Shown one piece after another: positions 1 to 5,379 of a stretch of DNA of 5,490 nucleotides (its first letter is position 1; each line of letters opens with the position of its first letter). The translations under genes were made by a program, and so were the position numbers. The stretch spans positions 1 through 5,490 of the forward strand of contig JAGQIY010000779.1 of NCBI GenBank assembly GCA_020430865.1. The letters run 5' to 3'. Origin of the DNA: Myxococcales bacterium. Lineage in GTDB: Bacteria > Myxococcota > Polyangia > Polyangiales > Polyangiaceae. Below the pieces are notes generated by a model. The model did not search any database and was not told where the DNA came from. It worked only from the letters and a program-made list of their open reading frames with translations.

Positions 1-1
1 C

Positions 2-775
2 TGCAGCCGTGGGGTGCGCGCAGACGCCAAGATCGACTACTTTGGTGACGAAGGTCGAGTGCGCACCAGCGCGCTGTTCTTCGCCGTGCGTCCTGAGAGC
101 CTGCGCTTCGACGTGCTCGCACCGAGCAACCTTGGCATGGCGCTGATCCTCACCTCCGACGGCGAGCGCTTTGCCCTGGCGGACAAGCTGAACGGGGTGT
201 TCCTCCATGGCCCGGCGCGCACCTGCAACGTGGAGCGCTTCACCCAGGTGCCAGTGCCTCCCCACGCGCTCGTGACCCTGCTCGGCGGGGAAGCCCCGGT
301 GCTGGTCCATCGACCTGCTGACGCGAGCATCGAGTGGGACGGCGCGTTCCTCAGCGGAGGCGCCTACGAGATCAGCATTCGGTCCAAGCACGAGGCCACT
401 CAAGTCATTCGTCTCGAGCCCTACGACGACGACTGGAACAAGCCCTGGAAGGACCAGCGGCTGCGTGTCGTGCAGGTCAAGGTGCAACAACGGGACTACG
501 TGCTCTACGAGGCCTTCCTCAAGGACTACGAACCCGCGCACACCGCCAAGCCCTTCGTCGACCCGGATGGCCTCAGCGGCGACATCCCGCCGAGCGGTCC
601 CAGGTGCGACGCCGAGCTTCCCCGCAGTGTCCGCATCGAGGTGCCTGAGCAGGACAAGGACCTGACCATGCGGGTGAAGTCAGTCGAGCACAACCCGCCA
701 CTGCTCGAGGGGACGTTCATTCAGACCCCGTCTGGCGGCATGAGAGTTCAGCAGTCCTACTGCGACGACCGCTAG
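2..775 (+). CDS. LolA/LolB-like (DUF4292-type) envelope protein, 5' end missing
   Basis: This frame is open from the left edge and ends at TAG 773-775, so the N-terminus, including any signal peptide or lipobox, lies outside the window. A GTG at 14 is in frame, but the protein pattern already runs through it, so it is probably not the start. The visible 257 residues begin with a typical strand-rich pattern: an ADAKIDYFG segment, then a Gly-Arg-Val turn, RPESLRFDVL, LILTSDGERFALAD and a VTLLGGEAPV segment near residue 95. This resembles the LolA/LolB fold as seen in DUF4292 proteins, which in related bacteria are lipoproteins or periplasmic proteins that bind lipids or lipoproteins. The second half (about 110-257) has charged strands and ends in a Cys-Asp-Asp-Arg tail; I do not recognise a named domain there. 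Fold assignment is by pattern, not search. The gene converges on the phosphodiesterase with a gap of 59 bp. Confidence 0.72.
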   Translation, partial: CSRGVRADAKIDYFGDEGRVRTSALFFAVRPESLRFDVLAPSNLGMALILTSDGERFALADKLNGVFLHGPARTCNVERFTQVPVPPHALVTLLGGEAPVLVHRPADASIEWDGAFLSGGAYEISIRSKHEATQVIRLEPYDDDWNKPWKDQRLRVVQVKVQQRDYVLYEAFLKDYEPAHTAKPFVDPDGLSGDIPPSGPRCDAELPRSVRIEVPEQDKDLTMRVKSVEHNPPLLEGTFIQTPSGGMRVQQSYCDDR

Positions 776-797
776 TCCGCCTGGCTGCTCGCTTGGG

Positions 798-817
798 GGT
801 GAGGCGCGCCGGTCACC
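798..817. terminator. Weak hairpin between convergent genes
   Basis: GGTGA at 798-802 is complementary to TCACC at 813-817, with a 10-base G/C-rich loop that itself contains the palindrome GGCGCGCC (803-810). It sits between the stop codons of two converging genes, the usual place for a bidirectional terminator. There is no T-tract on either side and the stem is only 5 bp, so this is a position-based suggestion. Confidence 0.22.
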
Positions 818-834
818 GCCGCAACCCGCGAGAC

Positions 835-1641
835 TCACTCGCTCAAGCTCGAGCGCAACGACCCTGGGCAGTCGCTGATGATGGCATCGACCCCCGCATC
901 GCTGAGCCGTCTGGCTTCGGCGCCGTCGTTCACGGTCCACACGTTCACGACGCAGCCCTGAGCATGCCATTCCCCCACCAGGTCTGCCGTGGCCAGCTTT
1001 CCCTGGGGATGCACGGCATCGAGCCTCAGTGCGCCGCGCGCGGCGCGGTTGCGCGTGGCTCTCAGCATGCGTGGCTGACCTTCGTGCACCAACCAGGCCG
1101 CGGGTACGTGGGGCACCAGCCGGCGGAGCGCGCCCACCAGCAGCGGGTTGAAGCTGGAGAACAGCACGAAATCTCCGGGATCCGTCAGCTCGCGCATCAG
1201 CGCCGCACAGCCCTGGACCAGTCGGAGTTGCTGCGCGGCTTGGGTTCGCAGGTCCGGGTGCAGATCGCTCTTCAGCTCCACGTTCACCCGCAGCGAGTGC
1301 CGGTGGCAGAAGGCGAGGACCCGCCGAAGATCCGGGACGTGCTCGCCGCCTCCGACGTCGATGGCGTCGAGGTCCGCGCGGCTCAGGCGATCCACGCGGC
1401 GTGTGTCTCGCCCCTCGGAAACGCGCTCCAGGGTGGCGTCGTGCACGACGATCACCTCGCCGTCGCGACTCAGCCGCACGTCCAGTTCGATACCGTCGGC
1501 GCCCTCGGCGCGCGCCAGCTCGAACGCGGCGAGCGTGTTCTCGGGCGCCGCGTGCCGCGCGCCGCGATGTCCCAGGATCAGCGGGGGACAGCCGATGGTA
1601 CGTCGCCAGCAAGCGTAGATGTCCAGGTTGGTTCCGCTCAT
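835..1641 (-). CDS. Glycerophosphodiester phosphodiesterase (GDPD family)
   Basis: This 268-residue protein hydrolyses glycerophosphodiesters to sn-glycerol 3-phosphate plus an alcohol, by family knowledge. The complete GDPD signature is present in order: HRG at 25-27 with PENT at 33-36, IELDV at 51-55 (metal-binding Glu52 and Asp54), VVHD at 65-68 (second catalytic His67), VELK at 121-124, SSFNP at 162-166, VHEG around 185-188, NVWTVND at 233-239 and GVDAIISD at 250-257. The TIM-barrel is full length. No signal peptide precedes HRG, so a cytoplasmic UgpQ-like enzyme is more likely than periplasmic GlpQ. The ATG at 1641 is preceded by GAGGAG with a 5-base spacer, and it overlaps the upstream DHH gene's stop in an ATGA, which implies coupled translation. 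About 20 residues precede the first barrel strand, slightly more than in compact family members. I see nothing that names its natural substrate. Confidence 0.95.
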   Translation of the reverse strand: MSGTNLDIYACWRRTIGCPPLILGHRGARHAAPENTLAAFELARAEGADGIELDVRLSRDGEVIVVHDATLERVSEGRDTRRVDRLSRADLDAIDVGGGEHVPDLRRVLAFCHRHSLRVNVELKSDLHPDLRTQAAQQLRLVQGCAALMRELTDPGDFVLFSSFNPLLVGALRRLVPHVPAAWLVHEGQPRMLRATRNRAARGALRLDAVHPQGKLATADLVGEWHAQGCVVNVWTVNDGAEARRLSDAGVDAIISDCPGSLRSSLSE

Positions 1642-2618
1642 GCCAGCTCCTCGGCGATGGCCCGCGCCACCGCTCGAGCCCGTTCGACCTCCTTGGGGGA
1701 GAACGCGATGCCACCGACCACCGGATGACCCCCGCCGCCGAAGCGCGCACAGATCTTCGAGATGTCAGTGTCGAGGCGCCGGCCCGACCAAGGGTTGTAG
1801 CCCACGGAGATCTTCACACCCGTCTTGAGCAATCCGACCACCACCGAGTAGGTCGAGTCGGGGAACAGCGCGTAGGTCACGAACTTGCCGATCACCTCGA
1901 GGGGCTTGTCGGTCAAGTCCACCAGGACCACTCTGCCGCGTCGCTCCGCGCGATGCTTCACGCGCGCTCGAAAGTCCTGATGCCGCGAGGCAATGGGAGC
2001 GTGGAGGCGCTGGATGTCGGGGCTCGTAGCGACCTCGTTCAGCGGCTCTGCGAGGAGCCGTGGCACCAGGCGCTTCAGCATGCGGTCGTCCCCGTAGTGC
2101 TCTACGACGCCAACCAACTGCATGATCGGGCTCGACGGATCGACCGCCTGCTCCGGCGACTCGAAGGCGGCGGTGTCGACGCGATCGGCCCACTCGATCA
2201 GCGGCTCGAGGTGAGTCAGATCGAGACCGAAGCGTTGGGTGGCGACGTCCGCGATCAGGCGTGAACAAGAGCCGGCGCCAGGATCGTAGAACAGGCGCTG
2301 GTCCACGCCGGAGTCGAGCCGCCGCTCGTAGTCTCGGCGCGCGTCGACCGACTCGAAGGCGGTTGGGTGGTGATCGAAGAACCACGTCAAGCGCTCCGAG
2401 GGGCTGTAGCGGTAGTCGAGGATGGCGCTGATGTCCGCCCCTGCGAGCGCGGCCTCGGGGCGACGCTGCGCGTGGCCGTAGCCGCAGGCCAGGTAGCTGA
2501 AGCGCAGCCCTGCACCCTCCAGCGCCGACAGCAGGTGGGTGAACAGCGCCGCGCTCGCCAGGCCGTCGAAGCAGTGACCGTGGGTCGCGACCAGGACCTT
2601 GGGGGAGAGGCCAGCCAC
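1638..2618 (-). CDS. DHH/DHHA1 family phosphoesterase
   Basis: This 326-residue protein (from GTG at 2618) belongs to the DHH superfamily of metal-dependent phosphoesterases, which includes nanoRNases, cyclic dinucleotide phosphodiesterases and RecJ-like nucleases. Motif I is THGHCFDG at 12-19, followed by a conserved Asp in ILDYRY (Asp68), the name-giving FDHH at 81-84, and WADRVD at 143-148, where another metal-binding Asp is expected. The C-terminal DHHA1 substrate-binding domain carries VKISVGYNPW and GGGGHPVVGG at 294-303. No signal peptide is visible, so it is probably cytoplasmic. Motif I has His where the related HADCFDG variant has Asp. The frame stays open upstream to an ATG at 2762, with GTG at 2645 also possible, but those extra residues are Arg/Pro/Ser-rich, have no DHH homology and run into the divergent promoter region. 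I prefer 2618, without a clear Shine-Dalgarno sequence. It overlaps the downstream phosphodiesterase gene by 4 bases. The substrate cannot be read from the sequence. Confidence 0.9.
   Translation of the reverse strand: MAGLSPKVLVATHGHCFDGLASAALFTHLLSALEGAGLRFSYLACGYGHAQRRPEAALAGADISAILDYRYSPSERLTWFFDHHPTAFESVDARRDYERRLDSGVDQRLFYDPGAGSCSRLIADVATQRFGLDLTHLEPLIEWADRVDTAAFESPEQAVDPSSPIMQLVGVVEHYGDDRMLKRLVPRLLAEPLNEVATSPDIQRLHAPIASRHQDFRARVKHRAERRGRVVLVDLTDKPLEVIGKFVTYALFPDSTYSVVVGLLKTGVKISVGYNPWSGRRLDTDISKICARFGGGGHPVVGGIAFSPKEVERARAVARAIAEELA
1647..1652 (-). promoter_or_regulatory. Ribosome binding site of the phosphodiesterase gene
   Basis: Reading the minus strand, GAGGAG lies 5 bases before the ATG at 1641. 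It is embedded in the last codons of the DHH gene. It fixes the phosphodiesterase start and allows either independent initiation or re-initiation after the overlapping stop. Confidence 0.7.
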
Positions 2619-2745
2619 TTCGCTTGCTGTAGCACGATGTCGCACATTGACGCACGTGCGGTGTGGAGGGGACCTGCTCGCTTCAACTAGCCCCGGATCC
2701 GCCTGACTCAAAACACTCCGGGTCTCGTCAGAGCCAGGATGGCGA

Positions 2746-2774
2746 TGGGCAGGGAATCCCATGCCCGCTATAGG
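2746..2774 (+). promoter_or_regulatory. Weak sigma70-like promoter candidate for the lipoprotein genes
   Basis: TGGGCA (2746-2751) and TATAGG (2769-2774) each match four of six bases of the -35 and -10 consensus with a 17-base spacer. This would leave a leader of about 110 bases before the ATG at 2890. In GC-rich genomes such partial matches occur often by chance. The rest of the region 2619-2889 shows no other element I can support apart from the ribosome binding site at its right end. Confidence 0.2.
2747..2766. promoter_or_regulatory. Quasi-palindrome in the divergent intergenic region (possible operator)
   Basis: GGGCA at 2747-2751 pairs with TGCCC at 2762-2766, and directly inside GGG at 2752-2754 pairs with CCC at 2758-2760 around a central AAT, with one unpaired A at 2761. 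It lies between the leftward DHH gene and the rightward lipoprotein genes, and next to the candidate -10 element, where a regulator could act on either side. No known operator consensus is recognised. It only makes sense as an operator if the DHH gene starts at 2618 or 2645 rather than at 2762. Confidence 0.25.
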
Positions 2775-2873
2775 CAGGTTCCGCGAGGCGAGTGTAAGCT
2801 CGCGTACGTTCTTCGGTTTCTAAGGACCCCAGCGGGTCGCGGTCGCCAAGGCGGCGACGCGCATCCGCAAACC

Positions 2874-2882
2874 GGGGGGAGG
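2874..2882 (+). promoter_or_regulatory. Strong ribosome binding site of the first lipoprotein gene
   Basis: GGGGGGAGG ends 7 bases before the ATG at 2890. It is one of the two best Shine-Dalgarno matches in the window and firmly supports that start. The second lipoprotein gene, 7 bases behind the first, has only a poor site of its own and may depend on this one through coupling. Confidence 0.75.
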
Positions 2883-2889
2883 CAAGACG

Positions 2890-3567
2890 ATGCGTCGGAC
2901 AACGGTATTCTTGGTGGCAGCGGTTGCGGTTTCTCTGGTTCAGATTGGGTGCCGCAAGAAGGAAGAAGAGCAGGACCCACAGCTCGCTGGCTATCAGCAG
3001 CAGCAGCAGCCCTACGGTCAACAGCCGTACGGTCAGCAGCCCACGGCCCAGCCCTCCGCCACCGCGACGCCGCAGCAGACCAACCCGCTAGGCGCCATCT
3101 TCAGCGATCCCAACGCACTGCAAGGCATCATCTCAGGCGCCCTCGCCGGTAGTCAGGCCACGCTGGGTGCGGTGACCGGCGGCGAGCTCGGGCCAATCCA
3201 GAGCGGCATCCAGATGAACGCCGGAAACGTCGCCAAGGGGGCGCGCCCCGAAGGCGAGCTGATGAGCGCCAAGCTGCAGCAGGACGGACACGCGCAGGCC
3301 ACGATCACGCTCCAGCCAGGCAAGTGCTACACCGTCATCGGCTTCGGCGGCCTCGGTGTCTTCGAGTACCAGATCAACATCACGACGGCTCCACCCCTGC
3401 CGCCTCAGGTGCTCGCGCAGAGCGCCCCGGGAGGCGGCAACCAGCCCGTGGTCGGACCCAACGAGCAGTGCTTGCGCAGCCCGAGCCCGATCGCCATGCC
3501 GGTCACCGTGGACATGCACGTCGTGAAGGGTCAGGGCATGGTCGGTGCCCAGGCCTACTCCAAGTGA
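2890..3567 (+). CDS. Gln-rich-linker lipoprotein, first of a tandem paralogous pair
   Basis: The 225-residue product starts with a short basic end (MRRT), a hydrophobic stretch at 5-19 and a lipobox-like VQIGC with Cys21. That suggests a signal peptidase II lipoprotein, although Gln at position -3 is unusual. After Cys21 comes a charged RKKEEE patch, then a flexible linker with five Gln in a row and two YGQQP repeats (about 35-51) and PSATATP (55-61). Residues 62-130 are Gly/Ala-rich and not recognised. The C-terminal domain (about 135-225) has LQPGKCYTVIGFGGLGVFEYQI and a second Cys at 194, and ends in VGAQAYSK. The same pattern recurs in the next gene. GKCY domains of this kind are familiar to me from uncharacterised myxobacterial proteins, but I know no function. 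It probably sits in the inner or outer membrane, facing the periplasm or surface. The start is fixed by a strong Shine-Dalgarno sequence. Confidence 0.88.
   Translation: MRRTTVFLVAAVAVSLVQIGCRKKEEEQDPQLAGYQQQQQPYGQQPYGQQPTAQPSATATPQQTNPLGAIFSDPNALQGIISGALAGSQATLGAVTGGELGPIQSGIQMNAGNVAKGARPEGELMSAKLQQDGHAQATITLQPGKCYTVIGFGGLGVFEYQINITTAPPLPPQVLAQSAPGGGNQPVVGPNEQCLRSPSPIAMPVTVDMHVVKGQGMVGAQAYSK
2995..3039 (+). repeat. CAG run and 15-bp tandem repeat coding for Gln-rich linker
   Basis: Five CAG codons in a row (2995-3009) are followed by two 15-bp units (3010-3024 and 3025-3039), each coding for Pro-Tyr-Gly-Gln-Gln and differing at two bases (CCC/CCG and CAA/CAG). The repeats are in frame and keep the linker Gln/Tyr/Gly/Pro-rich. 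Unit number may vary between strains through slippage without breaking the frame. That variability is inferred. Confidence 0.85.
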
Positions 3568-3574
3568 CAGGACC

Positions 3575-4234
3575 ATGAGCCAACGTCTCGAATCCTCGGC
3601 TCCCCGGCTTCTTCACTTCCGTAGGGCAAAGCAACTCCTGAGCATCGGCGCCTGGTTGGGTGTAGGTGCGCTCGTGGTGGTCGGCTGTCGCAAGAAGGAA
3701 GAGGTGGAGTATCCGCCTCCGAACCCCAGCGCGAGCGCGACACAGACAGCGACGGCGCCGCCCACCAGCACCGTTCCCTCCGCCACCGCGACTCCCGATG
3801 CTGGGCCGCCTCCGCCCCCGCAGCCCGTCGAGCTCGACCCGTTGACGCTCGAAGACATGGGCAAGCTGATCAAGAAGCGCGTGTTCAAGCAGGCGCCATA
3901 CCCGATGAAGGCCGTCGACAAGCCGTTCGGCGCTGTCCTCCAGGAAGGGCAAACCTACGAGGTTCCGCTGATGGTCGCGGGGGGCAAATGCTATTCGGTG
4001 ATCGCCCAGGGGGGCACCGGGATCGTGGAGCTGGATATCGAGATCAAGCTCGAGCCAATCCCCAACCTGCCTCTGCCCATCAACCCCACCTTCGCCGTGG
4101 ACAGCACGGGTGGCCCTGAAGCCGCGATCACGCCTTGCGTGAAGAACGTCTTGCCCAGCGGGATCCCGGGCAAGGTCGTGCTGAAGGCGACGCGCGGCTC
4201 CGGTCCCGTGGCCGCGCAGGTCTTCATGAAGTAG
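3575..4234 (+). CDS. Pro/Thr-rich-linker lipoprotein, second of the tandem paralogous pair
   Basis: From ATG 3575 the product has 219 residues. A basic N-region of about 20 residues leads into a hydrophobic stretch (21-36) and a good lipobox, VVVGC, with Cys38. The following RKKEE is identical to that in the preceding gene, and 14 bases of DNA there are also identical. A Pro/Ser/Thr/Ala-rich linker (47-84) contains the shared PSATATP. Residues 85-130 hold a short helical-looking segment (LEDMGKLIKKRVF) absent from the first protein. The C-terminal domain (131-219) has GGKCYSVIAQGGTGIVELDIEI, a second Cys at 188 and the ending VAAQVFMK, matching its neighbour. The start lies 7 bp after the upstream stop. 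AGGA at 3569-3572 is too close to be a good ribosome binding site, so translation is probably coupled. A GTG at 3545 is in frame but overlaps the first gene and adds nothing signal-like. Function unknown; probably envelope-anchored. Confidence 0.88.
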   Translation: MSQRLESSAPRLLHFRRAKQLLSIGAWLGVGALVVVGCRKKEEVEYPPPNPSASATQTATAPPTSTVPSATATPDAGPPPPPQPVELDPLTLEDMGKLIKKRVFKQAPYPMKAVDKPFGAVLQEGQTYEVPLMVAGGKCYSVIAQGGTGIVELDIEIKLEPIPNLPLPINPTFAVDSTGGPEAAITPCVKNVLPSGIPGKVVLKATRGSGPVAAQVFMK

Positions 4235-4257
4235 CTCGTCCGCGAAGAAAGCACGCA

Positions 4258-4289
4258 ACCGCCCGCTGTCGAAACCGAGAGCGGGCGGT
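4258..4289. terminator. Perfect 10-bp inverted repeat behind the lipoprotein genes, overlapping the dprA start
   Basis: ACCGCCCGCT (4258-4267) and AGCGGGCGGT (4280-4289) are exact reverse complements. Inside, after one G-G mismatch, TCG (4269-4271) pairs with CGA (4276-4278) around an AAAC loop. It starts 24 bp after the lipoprotein stop, a usual terminator place, but no T-tract follows on the plus strand. The right arm includes the first two bases of the dprA GTG at 4288 and the weak GAGAG before it. It could therefore be an imperfect terminator, an mRNA-stabilising 3' stem, or a structure that limits dprA translation. The inverted repeat is seen directly; its role is inferred. Confidence 0.55.
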
Positions 4290-5310
4290 GACGCGTCGCC
4301 CACCTGCAACCCGTGCACCTGCATCCCGCGAGCTGACTGGTGCTCGGCTACCGCCGCGCCTCTGCGACCTCGAGGATCCGCCTGATACCTTGTGGCTGCG
4401 GGGGGAGCTCCCAGCCGGCCCCGCGGTGGCCGTGGTTGGGACGCGTCACCCAACGGCGCAGGGGCGGGAGTTCGCGTTGCGGCTGGTGCGGGACCTGGCT
4501 CGACGCGGGGTGATCATCCTCAGCGGGGGTGCGGTCGGCATCGATCGAGCCGCGCACGAGGCAGCGCTCGAAGCCGCTGGGCAAACCGTGGTGATCGCTC
4601 CCGCCAGCTTCGAGCGGCCGTACCCCGAGCAGCACGCGCCCCTGTTTCAACGCGTGCTGAGCAGCGGGGGCGGCTATCTGAGCGTGGTGCCGGACGGAAA
4701 CGTTGCAGAGCCGTGGGGCTTCTTCCGGCGCAACTCCGTGATGGCCGCGCTGGCTCACGTCGTCGTCGCCGTCGAGTCCACGGTGCGTAGCGGCACCCGC
4801 AACACCACGGCGCGGGCCCGCAAGCTGGGTCGACCGGTGTTCTGGCCACCAGCGTCTCCGTGGGACAAGAAGCGCGGCGGCTTTGGTGCTGAGTACCGCC
4901 TGGGCGGGGTCACGCCGCTCTTCGACGCTCGCGACGTTCTGCGGTGTCTGGAGGCGCAGCGGCTCCACGGGTTGCCCGGCGACGCTGCTGCTCAGCTCGA
5001 CCTCGAGAGCCTCTGGGATCTGGCGGAACCCGGCGCTGCGATCTCACCCCCAAATGCGGTGGCCGATGCGTCCTTGGTCGGGGGTGAGGTACCGATGGAG
5101 TCGGTGGTTCGCCCCCTCTCTCGCGCTGCCGGCGGCCCTCGGCCAGGTCCTTCGCGGGTTCTGGGCGCGCTGGCAGCGGGACCTCGGAGCGGAAGCGAGC
5201 TGGTCGAGGCTCTGGCGTGGTCCCGGGACGAAGTCGAGCGGGTGCTGGTTCAGCTGACCCTCGAGGGCCGAGTCGAGCGCGACCGCCATGGGCGCTTTCG
5301 GTTGCTCTGA
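4288..5310 (+). CDS. dprA: DprA-family DNA-processing protein without N-terminal SAM-like domain
   Basis: DprA binds incoming single-stranded DNA in the cytoplasm and loads RecA during natural transformation. From GTG 4288 the 340-residue product has a pre-core stretch (PPRLCDLEDPPDTLWLRG, 22-39) as in DprA, then the Rossmann-type core: VVGTRHPTAQG at 49-59, SGGAVGID at 79-86 with AH at 89-90, YP at 112-113, FFRRN at 135-139, VES then SGT at 158-160, and GRPVFWPP at 171-178. After a variable linker (about 215-285) comes a winged helix (about 290-340) ending in GRFRLL, like the DprA C-terminal domain. Several core motifs deviate: SGGA for SGLA, FFRRNS for FPRRNR, LSVVP for (I/L)SExP. The usual N-terminal SAM-like domain is absent. 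No ATG is available near the start; TTG at 4390 would cut conserved sequence. The gap of 53 bp from the lipoprotein gene holds a hairpin. Other competence genes are not in the window, so a transformation role is inferred. Confidence 0.87.
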   Translation: MTRRPPATRAPASRELTGARLPPRLCDLEDPPDTLWLRGELPAGPAVAVVGTRHPTAQGREFALRLVRDLARRGVIILSGGAVGIDRAAHEAALEAAGQTVVIAPASFERPYPEQHAPLFQRVLSSGGGYLSVVPDGNVAEPWGFFRRNSVMAALAHVVVAVESTVRSGTRNTTARARKLGRPVFWPPASPWDKKRGGFGAEYRLGGVTPLFDARDVLRCLEAQRLHGLPGDAAAQLDLESLWDLAEPGAAISPPNAVADASLVGGEVPMESVVRPLSRAAGGPRPGPSRVLGALAAGPRSGSELVEALAWSRDEVERVLVQLTLEGRVERDRHGRFRLL

Positions 5311-5338
5311 GCCGAACCCCGGAGCCCCGCGTTGGCTC
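5309..5338 (+). terminator. Possible weak hairpin after dprA
   Basis: GAGCC (5309-5313) and AAC (5315-5317), interrupted by one unpaired G, can pair with GTT (5331-5333) and GGCTC (5334-5338) around a C/G-rich loop. It begins within the dprA stop codon. No T-tract follows. It could be a weak terminator in the short gap (5311-5379) before the next gene, or chance. Confidence 0.28.
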
Positions 5339-5365
5339 TCACCTTCCGTCACCCACTCGGGTGGC

Positions 5366-5371
5366 AGGAGG
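5366..5371 (+). promoter_or_regulatory. Ribosome binding site of the DUF2892-like gene
   Basis: AGGAGG, a full consensus match, lies 8 bases before the ATG at 5380 and supports that start even though the gene is cut off by the window edge. Confidence 0.75.
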
Positions 5372-5379
5372 ACGGAGCG

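Noticed and set aside
803..810. GGCGCGCC palindrome as a protein-binding site
   Set aside because: An eight-base all-G/C palindrome is expected by chance in DNA this GC-rich; nothing else supports a function.
793..1728. Plus-strand open frame (311 codons) antisense to the phosphodiesterase
   Set aside because: There is no recognisable motif and no ribosome binding site, and the opposite strand holds a full GDPD signature.
680..1750. Long minus-strand open frame (356 codons) in another frame across the phosphodiesterase gene
   Set aside because: Its translation is Arg/Ala/Gly-rich without any domain pattern, and it overlaps the phosphodiesterase with complete catalytic motifs. It is a by-product of high GC.
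1401..2264. Plus-strand open frame (287 codons) antisense to the DHH gene
   Set aside because: The composition is that of a reverse-complement frame of a GC-rich gene, while the DHH motifs on the other strand are unambiguous.
3545..3574. Upstream GTG start for the second lipoprotein
   Set aside because: It would overlap the first gene by 23 bases and add ten residues (Pro- and Thr-containing) that do not fit a signal peptide. ATG 3575 gives the usual order of basic region, hydrophobic region and lipobox.
3052..3792. 17-bp direct repeats as ends of a mobile element
   Set aside because: Both copies encode the same PSATATP linker motif at equivalent places in paralogous genes, which gene duplication explains. 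No transposase lies between them.
4135..4287. Extended N-terminus of DprA starting inside the second lipoprotein gene
   Set aside because: The extra residues are an out-of-frame reading of the lipoprotein C-terminus, which is conserved in its own frame. They show no SAM-like domain pattern.
3503..4453. Minus-strand open frame (316 codons) antisense to the second lipoprotein and the dprA start
   Set aside because: It is Arg/His/Gly-rich with no domain pattern. The plus strand has two well-delimited genes with lipoprotein and DprA features.
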